A DNA stretch of 41,318 nt from DATKPC01 sp035524275 (lineage in GTDB: Bacteria > Pseudomonadota > Gammaproteobacteria > Burkholderiales > Burkholderiaceae_F). The stretch spans positions 1-41,318 of the forward strand of contig DATKPC010000091.1 of the NCBI GenBank assembly GCA_035524275.1. The letters are read 5' to 3'. Below are positions 27,327 to 36,043 of the stretch, piece by piece. How positions within the stretch are numbered: the stretch's first letter is position 1; every line of letters starts with the position of its first letter. A model generated the notes under the pieces. The model was not told the origin of the DNA. It was given only the letters and a program-made list of their open reading frames with translations, and searched no databases. The translations under genes were made by a program, and so were the position numbers.

Positions 27327-27630
27327 AGGCGGGGGTTGAATTCGACGGGCCGTGCGCCATATCGGCGATAAGTGATCACCGATGCGGCGCCGCCAGCGGG
27401 GGCAAGGGAGTCTCCCCGGGTCCTTGGGGTGGGATCCGATCCGGCTCGGCGCGGGTGGCGGGGCGCCGGGCGGCCGGTGTCGCGTCGATGGAATTGCGCC
27501 GCACCCGCTGCACTGGGCCTAGAATCCGCCGAGGGCCCCGTCGCAGGCGAGGATTCCCGGACGGCCGCGCGCGGGTTGCCGCCGCGGTCGGCGTCGATGT
27601 GGGCAACAAGGCTTCTTCAGGAGTGTCGTC
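27327..27630. other. Intergenic region rlmE-ftsH
   Basis: 304 bp with no convincing gene. It contains a sigma32-like promoter at 27335-27362 and a GGAG ribosome site at 27620-27623 for the TTG start of ftsH. Confidence 0.6.
27335..27362 (+). promoter_or_regulatory. Candidate sigma32 heat-shock promoter of ftsH
   Basis: GTTGAA (27335-27340), a 14-bp spacer and CGCCATAT (27355-27362) resemble CTTGAA-N13-15-CCCCATNT. FtsH is a sigma32 target in E. coli, which supports the reading; no test is possible from sequence alone. Confidence 0.4.
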
Positions 27631-29532
27631 TTGAACAACAACATGCTGGCAAAGGCCGCCGTCTGGCTGGTCATTGCACTTGTCCTGTTCACGGTCTTCA
27701 AGCAGTTGGAGCGCGGAGGCGGCAGCAGCGCGACGCCGATCGCGTATTCCGACCTGATCAGCGAGATCCACGCCGGCCATATCAAGTCGGTCCGCATCCA
27801 GGACACCGTCGGCGGCATGACCGAGATCACCGCGACGAACCAGGAGAACCGCCAGCTGCGGACGACCGGCACGCTGGCCGACCGCGGCATCTTCAAGGAC
27901 CTGCTGGATGCCGGCGTCAAGTTGGAACTGGAGCAGCGTGAGGGGCAGTCGCCGCTGCTGGGCTTCCTCTACGCGTTCGGCCCGGTGATCCTGCTGATCG
28001 GCGTCTGGATCTTCTTCATGCGGCAGATGCAGGGCGGCGGCCGCGGCGGCGCCTTCAGCTTCGGCAAGTCGCGCGCCCGGATGCTCGACGAATCCAACAA
28101 CAACATCACGTTCGCCGACGTCGCCGGCTGCGACGAGGCGAAGGACGAGGTCCAGGAACTGGTCGAATTCCTGCGCGACCCGAGCAAGTTCCAGAAGCTC
28201 GGCGGCCGGATCCCGCGCGGCGTACTGATGGTGGGGTCGCCCGGCACCGGCAAGACGCTGCTGGCGAAGGCGATCGCCGGCGAGGCGAAAGTCCCGTTCT
28301 TCTCGATCTCCGGCTCCGACTTCGTCGAGATGTTCGTCGGCGTCGGTGCGGCACGCGTGCGCGACATGTTCGAGACCGCGAAGAAGCACGCGCCGTGCAT
28401 CATCTTCATCGATGAAATCGACGCCGTCGGCCGCCAGCGCGGCGCCGGCCTCGGCGGCGGCAACGACGAGCGCGAGCAGACGCTGAACCAGATGCTCGTC
28501 GAGATGGACGGCTTCGAGACCGGCCAGGGCATCATCGTGATCGCCGCCACGAACCGTCCGGACGTCCTCGATCCGGCGCTGCTGCGACCCGGGCGCTTCG
28601 ACCGGCAGGTCGTCGTGCCGCTGCCCGACATCCGCGGCCGCGAGCAGATCCTCGGGGTCCACATGCGCAAGGTGCCGATCGGCGCCGACGTCCGTGCCGA
28701 CGTCCTGGCGCGCGGAACGCCCGGCTTCTCGGGCGCCGATCTCGCGAACCTCGTCAACGAGTCGGCGCTTTTCGCGGCGCGGCGCAGCGCGCGCGTCGTC
28801 GAGATGCAGGACTTCGAGAAGGCGAAGGACAAGATCATCATGGGCGCGGAGCGCAAGTCCATGGTGATGTCGGAGGACGAACGGCGCAACACGGCCTACC
28901 ACGAGTCGGGGCATGCGCTGGTGGCGCGGCTGCTGCCGAAGACGGATCCGGTGCACAAGGTCACGATCATCCCGCGCGGCCGCGCGCTCGGCGTGACGAT
29001 GCAACTGCCGGAGCAGGATCGCTACGCCTACGACCGCGACTACTTCCTGAGCCGCATCGCGGTGCTGTTCGGCGGCCGCATTGCCGAGGAGGTCTTCATG
29101 AACCAGATGACGACCGGCGCCGGCAACGACTTCGAGCGCGCGACGCAGATGGCGCGCGACATGGTGACGCGCTACGGGATGAGCGACCTGCTCGGGCCGA
29201 TGGTCTACGCGGAGAACGAGGGCGAGGTGTTCCTCGGACGCTCGATCACGAAGACCGTGAACATGTCCGAGGAGACGATGCGCAAGGTCGACAGCGAGAT
29301 CCGCCGCATCATCGACCAGCAGTACGCGCTGGCCCGTCGCCTGATCGAGGACAACCGCGAGAAGATCGAGGCGATGGCGCGCGCGCTGCTCGATTGGGAG
29401 ACGATCGACGCCGACCAGATCGACGACATCGTCAACGGCAAGCCGCCGCGGCCGCCGAAGACGAGCAGCTCGTCGACGCCGTCGGGTCGCACGCCGACCG
29501 GTGGCGTCGAGGGCGCCGCGCAACCGGCCTGA
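27631..29532 (+). CDS. ftsH: ATP-dependent zinc metalloprotease FtsH
   Basis: Hexameric inner-membrane AAA+ protease that degrades misassembled membrane proteins and regulators such as sigma32 and LpxC. At 633 residues: membrane helices 8-24 and about 112-130 flank a periplasmic domain; the AAA+ module has Walker A GSPGTGKT (202-209), Walker B IIFIDEID (257-264) and the SRH region NRPDVLDPALLRPGRFDR; the protease has HESGH at 424-428. The TTG start (MNNNMLAKAAVWLVIALVLF) is supported by GGAG eight bases upstream and by the family N terminus. Confidence 0.97.
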   Translation: MNNNMLAKAAVWLVIALVLFTVFKQLERGGGSSATPIAYSDLISEIHAGHIKSVRIQDTVGGMTEITATNQENRQLRTTGTLADRGIFKDLLDAGVKLELEQREGQSPLLGFLYAFGPVILLIGVWIFFMRQMQGGGRGGAFSFGKSRARMLDESNNNITFADVAGCDEAKDEVQELVEFLRDPSKFQKLGGRIPRGVLMVGSPGTGKTLLAKAIAGEAKVPFFSISGSDFVEMFVGVGAARVRDMFETAKKHAPCIIFIDEIDAVGRQRGAGLGGGNDEREQTLNQMLVEMDGFETGQGIIVIAATNRPDVLDPALLRPGRFDRQVVVPLPDIRGREQILGVHMRKVPIGADVRADVLARGTPGFSGADLANLVNESALFAARRSARVVEMQDFEKAKDKIIMGAERKSMVMSEDERRNTAYHESGHALVARLLPKTDPVHKVTIIPRGRALGVTMQLPEQDRYAYDRDYFLSRIAVLFGGRIAEEVFMNQMTTGAGNDFERATQMARDMVTRYGMSDLLGPMVYAENEGEVFLGRSITKTVNMSEETMRKVDSEIRRIIDQQYALARRLIEDNREKIEAMARALLDWETIDADQIDDIVNGKPPRPPKTSSSSTPSGRTPTGGVEGAAQPA

Positions 29533-29614
29533 TCGCGAAGCGGGCGTCGCTCGCCGATAGCGGCGCGGCGCTGCCGGCCGCTGCGCCGGCGTCGGCGGAA
29601 AGATCCGATCCACG

Positions 29615-30475
29615 ATGACATCCTGGCGCTGCGGCCGTTTCGAGTTGACGCTCGAACGGCCGCTGATCATGGGCGTGATCAATGTCACGCCCGATTCGTT
29701 TTCCGACGGCGGGCGTTTCGTCGGCGTCGACGCCGCGGTGCGCCATGCGGAGACGCTGGTCGCCGAGGGCGCGGACATCCTCGACGTCGGCGGCGAATCG
29801 ACGCGGCCTGGCGCGGCGATCGTTTCCGCGGCCGAGGAACTGGGCCGCGTCCTGCCGCTTCTGCGCGCCGCGACGCGCCTGCCGGTTCCCGTGTCGATCG
29901 ATACGAGCCAGCCGGACGTGATGCGCGCCGCGCTCGACGCCGGCGTCGCAATCGTCAACGACGTGCGGGCGTTGCGGGTCCCGGGCGCATTCGATGTCGT
30001 CGCGCGCGACCCGTCGGCGTGCGGCGTCGTGCTGATGCACATGCAGGGCGAGCCGCAGACGATGCAGGTCGATCCGAGCTACGTCGACGTGGTTCGCGAG
30101 GTGCGCGAGATGCTGCTGACGCGCGCCGCAGAGCTCGAATCGGCCGGTGTCGCGAGGTCGCGGATCGTCGTCGATCCCGGCTTCGGGTTCGGCAAGACGA
30201 AGGAGCACAACATCCGGCTGCTGGCGCGGCTGCGCGACCTGGCGAATGCCGGTTATCCGCTGCTGGCGGGGCTTTCGCGCAAGTCGGTGCTGGGCCGGCT
30301 CACCGACCGGCCGCCGGCCGAGCGTGTCGCGGCCTCGGTCGCCGCGGCGCTGGTTGCGGTCGAGCGCGGGGCGCGTATCGTTCGCGTGCACGATGTCGCG
30401 GCGACGCGGGATGCGCTGCGCGTGTGGCAGGCGGTCGCTGCCGCCGACCCGGCGCCTGGAGCCGAGGCGCGATGA
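29615..30475 (+). CDS. folP: Dihydropteroate synthase
   Basis: Condenses p-aminobenzoate with hydroxymethyl-dihydropterin diphosphate in folate synthesis; the sulfonamide target. The 286-residue TIM barrel shows both pterin/phosphate signatures: MGVINVTPDSFSDGG (19-33) and ILDVGGESTRPGA, plus VVDPGFGFGKTKEHN and GLSRKS. It follows ftsH by 82 bp and precedes glmM, the order known from E. coli and betaproteobacteria. The stop codon lies in the first unit of a short tandem repeat. Confidence 0.96.
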   Translation: MTSWRCGRFELTLERPLIMGVINVTPDSFSDGGRFVGVDAAVRHAETLVAEGADILDVGGESTRPGAAIVSAAEELGRVLPLLRAATRLPVPVSIDTSQPDVMRAALDAGVAIVNDVRALRVPGAFDVVARDPSACGVVLMHMQGEPQTMQVDPSYVDVVREVREMLLTRAAELESAGVARSRIVVDPGFGFGKTKEHNIRLLARLRDLANAGYPLLAGLSRKSVLGRLTDRPPAERVAASVAAALVAVERGARIVRVHDVAATRDALRVWQAVAAADPAPGAEAR

Positions 30476-30496
30476 CGCGGTGACGCGGTGACGCGA
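30473..30496. repeat. Three 8-bp tandem units after folP
   Basis: TGACGCGG TGACGCGG TGACGCGA; the first unit contains the folP stop codon. No function suggested. Confidence 0.7.
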
Positions 30497-30565
30497 GGCG
30501 GAGGCCCGCACCGGGCTCGCGTCGATTCCCCGGGTCGCAATCACGGCGTGTCCTGAAGGTTCAGC

Positions 30566-31912
30566 ATGAGTCGAAAATATTTTGGTACCGACGGCATTCG
30601 CGGAACCGTCGGCATGTCCCCCATCACGCCCGACTTCGTCCTCAAGCTGGGGCAGGCCGCCGGCCGCGTGCTGGCGCGCGGCCGGTCCGGTCGTCCGACG
30701 GTTCTGATCGGCAAGGACACGCGGATCTCCGGCTACATGCTCGAAGCGGCGCTGGAAGCCGGCTTCTCCAGCGCCGGGGTGGATACGGTGCTGTGCGGGC
30801 CGCTGCCGACGCCCGCCGTCGCGTACCTGACGCGCGCGCAGCGGCTGACGGCCGGCGTCGTGATCAGCGCTTCGCACAATCCCTATCCCGACAACGGCAT
30901 CAAGTTCTTCTCGTCGCGGGGAACCAAGCTTCCGGACGACACGGAGCTCACGATCGAGGAGGAGATGGAGCGACCCTTCGCGTGCGTCGAGTCGCGCGAA
31001 CTGGGCCGCGCGCGGCGGCTGGACGATGCAGCCGGCCGCTACGTCGAGTTCTGCAAGAGCACGTTCCCGACCGAATTCGACCTGCGCGGGCTGCGCCTCG
31101 TCGTCGATTGCGCGCACGGTGCCGCCTATCACGTGGCACCCGAGGTCTTCCATGAGCTCGGCGCCGACGTCATCACGGTGGGGGCGCAGCCCAACGGCTT
31201 CAACATCAACGATGGAGTCGGCGCGGTCCACGCCGAGGGACTGGGCGCCGAGGTCCGGCGCCGCGAGGCCGACTACGGCATCGCACTGGACGGTGATGCC
31301 GATCGCGTGGTCGTTGCCGACGGAGCCGGCCGGATCTACAACGGCGACGAACTGCTCTACGTGATCGTCCGCGACCGCCTCGCGTCCGGGTTGGCTTCCG
31401 CGGCCGGTCGCGGCGCGGTCGGGACGCTGATGACGAATTTCGCGCTGGAACGGCGATTCGCCGAACTCGGCGTGCCGTTCGCGCGCGCGCGTGTCGGCGA
31501 CCGCTACGTCCTCGAGGTCCTGCAGGACAGAGGGTGGCTCTGGGGCGGCGAAGGTTCGGGGCACATCATCTGCCTCGATCGGCACACGACCGGCGACGGC
31601 ATCATCTCCGCGCTGCAGGTCCTGGGTGCGATCCGCCGGACGGGCCAGACGCTTGCCCAACTGACCGCCGAGCTGACTTTGCTGCCGCAGGCCCTCGTCA
31701 ATGTTCAAGTGAGCGCCGGCTTCGATTGGTCTGCACACGCGTTGTTGACACGAGAAAAGGCCGCGGTCGAGCGCGAGCTTGCAGGCCGCGGTCGCGTCCT
31801 GATCCGCGCGTCCGGCACCGAGCCGGTGCTTCGCGTCATGATCGAGTCCGACGACGCCGAAGGCGCGCAGCGACTGGCGGACCGGCTGGCCGCGACCGTC
31901 TCGGCGACTTGA
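30566..31912 (+). CDS. glmM: Phosphoglucosamine mutase
   Basis: Interconverts glucosamine 6-phosphate and 1-phosphate on the way to UDP-GlcNAc for peptidoglycan and LPS. The 448-residue length is typical. It starts MSRKYFGTDGIRG; the active-site phosphoserine is S103 in SASHNPYPDNG, the metal-binding loop is ALDGDADRV and the C-terminal phosphate-binding loop is RASGTEPVLR. GAAGG precedes the ATG. A terminator lies 90 bp past the stop, separating this gene from the phosphate regulon. Confidence 0.97.
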   Translation: MSRKYFGTDGIRGTVGMSPITPDFVLKLGQAAGRVLARGRSGRPTVLIGKDTRISGYMLEAALEAGFSSAGVDTVLCGPLPTPAVAYLTRAQRLTAGVVISASHNPYPDNGIKFFSSRGTKLPDDTELTIEEEMERPFACVESRELGRARRLDDAAGRYVEFCKSTFPTEFDLRGLRLVVDCAHGAAYHVAPEVFHELGADVITVGAQPNGFNINDGVGAVHAEGLGAEVRRREADYGIALDGDADRVVVADGAGRIYNGDELLYVIVRDRLASGLASAAGRGAVGTLMTNFALERRFAELGVPFARARVGDRYVLEVLQDRGWLWGGEGSGHIICLDRHTTGDGIISALQVLGAIRRTGQTLAQLTAELTLLPQALVNVQVSAGFDWSAHALLTREKAAVERELAGRGRVLIRASGTEPVLRVMIESDDAEGAQRLADRLAATVSAT

Positions 31913-32001
31913 CGTCGGGGATGCGCCAGGACTTCCGCGCATCGTGCAAACCCGGCAAGAATTCCACGATGTGAATTTAGACGCTGCCGGCGCGACGGCT
32001 T

Positions 32002-32021
32002 GGCGCGATTAGCGCCTTTTT
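32002..32021 (+). terminator. Rho-independent terminator after glmM
   Basis: GGCGC-gatta-GCGCC followed by five T. Confidence 0.75.
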
Positions 32022-32034
32022 GCCCCTGCGCCTT

Positions 32035-32073
32035 AATATGACAACCGCGTGGAAATATGACAATCACGTGACC
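32035..32073. promoter_or_regulatory. Upstream PhoB-site repeats
   Basis: AATATGACAA occurs at 32035-32044 and 32054-32063. On the minus strand GGTCACGTGATTGTCATA (32056-32073) has two GTCA half-sites 11 bp apart, the spacing of a Pho box. Probably extra PhoB sites for pstS. Confidence 0.5.
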
Positions 32074-32097
32074 GCTTCGGCCCGGCGCGCGCCGAAC

Positions 32098-32131
32098 CTG
32101 TCATCTGCGCTTCATGTGCCCCACCTAGACT
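32098..32131 (+). promoter_or_regulatory. pstS: Pho box and -10 of the pstS promoter
   Basis: CTGTCATCTGCGCTTCAT (32098-32115) has half-sites at an 11-bp period, the first matching the Pho consensus perfectly. Exactly 10 bp later TAGACT (32126-32131) serves as -10, the geometry of PhoB-activated promoters that lack a -35. Confidence 0.72.
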
Positions 32132-32167
32132 CGCGTGGTTCCGCATCTCGCAACGAAAGGATCGCGA

Positions 32168-33217
32168 ATGAGAAACCAAACTGCGCGCGCGCTGGTCGTG
32201 GCATTCGCCGCGGCGTCCCTGGGAGCTGGCGTCGCCGCCACCGCCGCCGATAGCGTCACCGGAGCCGGCGCTTCGTTTCCTGCCCCGCTGTACGCGAAGT
32301 GGGCCGATGCCTACAACAAGGCCACCAGCAACCAGATCAACTACCAGTCGGTCGGCTCCGGAGCCGGGATCGCCCAGATCAAGGGCAAGACCGTCGATTT
32401 CGGCGCGTCGGACATGCCGTTGAAGGACGACGAACTGAAGCAGGGCGGCCTGATGCAATTCCCGACCGTCGTCGGCGGCGTCGTGCCGGTCGTGCATATC
32501 GCCGGCGTCGCCGCCGGCGCGCTGAAGCTGACCGGCCCGGTGCTTGCCGACATCTACCTGGGCAAGATCAAGAAGTGGGACGACGCGGCGATCAAGGAAT
32601 TGAACCCGTCGCTGAATCTGCCGAGCGCGGACGTCGCGGTCATCCACCGCGCGGACGGATCCGGAACCTCCTTCATCTTCACGAACTACCTGTCGAAGGT
32701 GAACCCGGAGTGGGAATCGAAGGTCGGCGCCGGCACCGCGCCCAACTGGCCGACGGGCATCGGCGGCAAGGGCAACGAAGGCGTCTCGGCGTTCGTGCAG
32801 CGCCTGCCGAACGCGATCGGCTACGTCGAATACGCCTACGCGAAGCAGAACAAGATGGCCTACGTGCAGTTGAAGAACGCCGCGGGCAAGTTCGTCGAAC
32901 CGACGGCGAGCGCCTTCGCGGCGGCGGCAGGTGCCGCGGACTGGAGCAAGAGCTTCTACCAGGTCCTGACGAACCAGGCTGGCGCCGACGCGTGGCCGAT
33001 CACCGGCGCGACCTTCATCCTGATGCAGACGGCCACCGAGAAGCCGGCGCAGTCGGCAGCCGCGCTGGCCTTCTTCGACTGGTCGTACGCGAACGGCGAC
33101 AAGATGGCCGCGGAACTCGACTACATCCCGCTGCCGGCGAACGTGAAGGCCGCCGTGCACAAGGCCTGGGGCGATATCCACGACGCGTCGAACAAGCTCG
33201 TCTACCAGCAGCACTGA
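32168..33217 (+). CDS. pstS: Periplasmic phosphate-binding protein PstS
   Basis: High-affinity phosphate receptor of the Pst ABC importer. The 349-residue precursor has a signal peptide MRNQTARALVVAFAAASLGA with cleavage near VAATAA/DS. The mature N terminus VTGAGASFPAPLYAKWADAY and the phosphate-binding IHRADGSGTSFIFTNYL are family hallmarks. ATG 32168 follows GAAAGGA; the frame extends upstream but the signal peptide fixes the start. It is preceded by Pho boxes and followed by a strong stem-loop, which would help keep its expression above that of the membrane subunits. Confidence 0.96.
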   Translation: MRNQTARALVVAFAAASLGAGVAATAADSVTGAGASFPAPLYAKWADAYNKATSNQINYQSVGSGAGIAQIKGKTVDFGASDMPLKDDELKQGGLMQFPTVVGGVVPVVHIAGVAAGALKLTGPVLADIYLGKIKKWDDAAIKELNPSLNLPSADVAVIHRADGSGTSFIFTNYLSKVNPEWESKVGAGTAPNWPTGIGGKGNEGVSAFVQRLPNAIGYVEYAYAKQNKMAYVQLKNAAGKFVEPTASAFAAAAGAADWSKSFYQVLTNQAGADAWPITGATFILMQTATEKPAQSAAALAFFDWSYANGDKMAAELDYIPLPANVKAAVHKAWGDIHDASNKLVYQQH

Positions 33218-33252
33218 ACACGAAGACCACACGACGACAAGCCGCGCCCCGG

Positions 33253-33284
33253 CCCCGCCGGCGACACGAGCGTCGCCGGCGGGG
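33253..33284 (+). promoter_or_regulatory. Intercistronic stem-loop between pstS and pstC
   Basis: CCCCGCCGGCGAC-acgagc-GTCGCCGGCGGGG is a perfect 13-bp stem without a U-tract. It probably protects the pstS mRNA 3' end while allowing read-through into pstC. Confidence 0.6.
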
Positions 33285-33325
33285 ACCGCGTCCCGGCGAC
33301 AGAACTGGACGTGCCGGGACGGGCC

Positions 33326-34336
33326 ATGGCCGCTACGATCGAACATGAAGACGTGAATCAACTCGCGGAGCCGTCGTCCCCGGTGCCGTCCGCACCGCGT
33401 CGCGCCAGCCCGATCGGCGACGTGATCTTCGCCGGCCTCGTCCGCGGCGCGGCGCTACTCACGCTGGCGATGCTCGTCGGGATCGTCGTGTCGCTGGTCA
33501 TCGGCGCCTGGCCGGCGATCCAGGCGAGCGGGATCGGCTTCCTGGTCCACGCCGAATGGGATCCCGTCAAGGAGAAGTTCGGCGGGCTGGTCATGATCTA
33601 CGGCACGCTGGTCACGTCGCTGATCGCGCTGCTGATCGCCGTGCCGGTCAGCTTCGGCATCGCGCTGTTCCTGACCGAGCTCTCGCCGGTGTGGCTGAAG
33701 CGGCCGCTGGGCATCGCGATCGAACTGTTGGCCGCGGTGCCGTCGATCGTCTACGGCATGTGGGGCCTGCTCGTCTTCGCGCCGATCCTCTCGACGTACA
33801 TCCAGATCCCGGTCCAGCAGGCCTTCGGATCGGTGCCGATCGTCTCGTCGCTCGTCTCCGGGCCTCCGGTCGGCATCGGGCTGCTGTCGGCCGGGATCAT
33901 CCTCGCGATCATGATCATTCCGTTCATCGCCGCGGTGATGCGCGACGTCTTCGAAGTGACGCCCGCGATGCTCAAGGAATCGGCCTACGGCCTGGGATCG
34001 ACGACCTGGGAAGTCGTCTTCAAGGTCGTGCTGCCCTACACGAAGGCCGGCGTCATCGGCGGGATCATGCTGGGTCTCGGCCGCGCGCTGGGCGAGACGA
34101 TGGCCGTGACGTTCCTGATCGGGAACTTCGACCAGCTGTCGAGCATTTCCCTGTTCGAGCCCGGCAACAGCATCACGTCGGCTCTCGCCAACGAGTTCGC
34201 CGAAGCCTCGTCGGGAATGCATCGCGCGGCGCTGATCTACCTCGGCCTCGTCCTCTTCTTCATCACGTTCGTCGTCCTGGCGGCGTCCAAGGTCCTGCTG
34301 CTGCGACTGGCGCGCAACGAGGGGAAGCGCACATGA
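33326..34336 (+). CDS. pstC: Phosphate ABC transporter permease PstC
   Basis: One of two inner-membrane permeases of the Pst importer. The 336-residue protein has a cytosolic N-terminal tail (about 1-32) and six membrane segments. The EAA loop that docks PstB is in LKESAYGLGSTTWEVVFKVV. ATG 33326 is preferred; GTG 33311 is in frame. The stop overlaps the pstA start as ATGA. Confidence 0.95.
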   Translation: MAATIEHEDVNQLAEPSSPVPSAPRRASPIGDVIFAGLVRGAALLTLAMLVGIVVSLVIGAWPAIQASGIGFLVHAEWDPVKEKFGGLVMIYGTLVTSLIALLIAVPVSFGIALFLTELSPVWLKRPLGIAIELLAAVPSIVYGMWGLLVFAPILSTYIQIPVQQAFGSVPIVSSLVSGPPVGIGLLSAGIILAIMIIPFIAAVMRDVFEVTPAMLKESAYGLGSTTWEVVFKVVLPYTKAGVIGGIMLGLGRALGETMAVTFLIGNFDQLSSISLFEPGNSITSALANEFAEASSGMHRAALIYLGLVLFFITFVVLAASKVLLLRLARNEGKRT

Positions 34337-35214
34337 GCGCGGTGGCGAACGGCGGCCGCGCGGCGGCCGACCCGCGGCTGGCGAAGCACCGGCGGCGCAA
34401 GTTCGTCAATTCGGTCGCGCTGACGCTGTCGCTGCTGGCGATGGCCTTCGGTCTGGTCTGGCTGATCTGGATCCTCGTCGACACGATCGTGCTCGGGATC
34501 GGCGGGATCCGCCTGGAGACCTTCACGCAGTCGACGCCGGCGCCGAACGCCGACGAAGGCGGTCTCGCCAACGCCATCCTCGGATCCCTGCTGATGGTCG
34601 GCCTGGCGACGCTGGTCGGCACCCCGATCGGCGTCGGCGCCGGCGTCTACCTCGCCGAATACGGGCAGCGGGGCTGGCTCGCGCCGATCACGCGCTTCAT
34701 CAACGACATCCTGCTGTCGGCGCCTTCGATCGTCATCGGCCTCTTCGCGTACACGCTGATCGTCGCGCGGACCGGCTCGTTCTCCGGCTGGGCCGGCATC
34801 GTCGCGCTGGCGCTGCTGCTGATACCGATCGTCGTCCGGACGACGGAGAACATGCTGCGCCTGATCCCCGATTCGCTGCGCGAGGCTGCGTTCGCGCTGG
34901 GCACGCCGAAGTGGCGTGTCGTGGGAACGGTCACGCTGAAGGCCGCGCGCGCCGGCGTCGTCACCGGCGTCCTGCTCGCCATTGCACGGATCTCCGGCGA
35001 GACGGCTCCGCTGCTGTTCACGGCGCTGTCGAACCAGTTCTTCAGCACGAAGCTCGGCAGCCCGATGGCGAGCCTGCCGGTGACGATCTTCAAGTTCGCG
35101 ATGAGCCCGTTCGCGAACTGGCAGGAGCTGGCCTGGGCCGGCGTGTTCCTGATCACCATCGGCGTGCTGGCGCTGAACATCGTCGCGCGCATCATGTTCC
35201 GCAACAGGGGTTGA
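34333..35214 (+). CDS. pstA: Phosphate ABC transporter permease PstA
   Basis: Second permease of the Pst importer, 293 residues and six membrane segments. Its EAA loop is SLREAAFALGTPKWRVVGTVTL. GVGAGVYLAEYG and APSIVIGLFAYTLIV are typical of PstA. Its start overlaps pstC by four bases and pstB begins two bases after its stop, indicating tight coupling for equal subunit amounts. Confidence 0.95.
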   Translation: MSAVANGGRAAADPRLAKHRRRKFVNSVALTLSLLAMAFGLVWLIWILVDTIVLGIGGIRLETFTQSTPAPNADEGGLANAILGSLLMVGLATLVGTPIGVGAGVYLAEYGQRGWLAPITRFINDILLSAPSIVIGLFAYTLIVARTGSFSGWAGIVALALLLIPIVVRTTENMLRLIPDSLREAAFALGTPKWRVVGTVTLKAARAGVVTGVLLAIARISGETAPLLFTALSNQFFSTKLGSPMASLPVTIFKFAMSPFANWQELAWAGVFLITIGVLALNIVARIMFRNRG

Positions 35215-35215
35215 C

Positions 35216-36010
35216 ATGGGAGCCATGGCTACCGAATCCGAGACCGCAGGGGCCGCCGCGTCGAAGGTGAGCGTGCGCAACCTGAACTTCTACTACGGCA
35301 AGTTCCACGCGCTGAAGAACGTCAATCTCGACATCCCGGAGCGCAAGGTCACCGCGTTCATCGGCCCGTCCGGCTGCGGCAAGTCGACGCTCCTGCGCGT
35401 CTTCAACCGGATGTACGCGCTGTATCCGGAGCAGCGGGCCGAAGGCCAGATCCTGATCGACGGCGAGGACCTGCTGACGTCGAAGGAGGACGTCGCGCTG
35501 ATCCGCGCGCGGATCGGGATGATCTTCCAGAAGCCGACGCCGTTTCCGATGTCGATCTACGACAACATCGCCTTCGGCGTGAAGCTGTTCGAGCGGCTGT
35601 CGCGCGCCGCGATGGACGAACGCGTCGAATGGGCGCTGCGCAAGGCGGCGCTGTGGAACGAGGTCAAGGCCAAGCTCAACCAGAGCGGCACGAGCCTGTC
35701 CGGCGGCCAGCAGCAGCGCCTGTGCATCGCGCGCGGCATCGCGATCCGGCCCGAGGTGATCCTCTTCGACGAGCCGTGCTCGGCGCTGGATCCCATCTCG
35801 ACCGCGAAGATCGAGGAGCTCATCGAGGAGCTCAAGCAGGACTACACGGTGGCGATCGTCACGCACAACATGCAGCAGGCCGCGCGCGTCAGCGACTTCA
35901 CGGCCTACATGTACCTGGGCGAAATGATCGAGTTCGGCGAGACCGACCAGATCTTCGTCAAGCCGCGCAAGAAGGAGACCGAGGACTACATCACCGGTCG
36001 CTTCGGTTGA
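35216..36010 (+). CDS. pstB: Phosphate ABC transporter ATPase PstB
   Basis: Cytosolic ATPase that powers phosphate import and passes the transport signal to PhoU/PhoR. The 264 residues include Walker A GPSGCGKST (50-58), a Q-loop in MIFQKPTPFPMSI, signature LSGGQQQR, Walker B VILFDEP and switch His in IVTHNMQQA. AGGGG precedes the ATG at 35216; an ATG three codons later is possible. phoU follows after 33 bp. Confidence 0.96.
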   Translation: MGAMATESETAGAAASKVSVRNLNFYYGKFHALKNVNLDIPERKVTAFIGPSGCGKSTLLRVFNRMYALYPEQRAEGQILIDGEDLLTSKEDVALIRARIGMIFQKPTPFPMSIYDNIAFGVKLFERLSRAAMDERVEWALRKAALWNEVKAKLNQSGTSLSGGQQQRLCIARGIAIRPEVILFDEPCSALDPISTAKIEELIEELKQDYTVAIVTHNMQQAARVSDFTAYMYLGEMIEFGETDQIFVKPRKKETEDYITGRFG

Positions 36011-36043
36011 GCGCAACGACTCGCAACGCAGGGGATCGACGTC

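Noticed and set aside
27376..30042. Open reading frames of 888 and 836 codons on the minus strand (27376-30042 and 29432-31942)
   Set aside because: Antisense to ftsH/folP and folP/glmM, which have complete family motifs on the plus strand; no plausible product.
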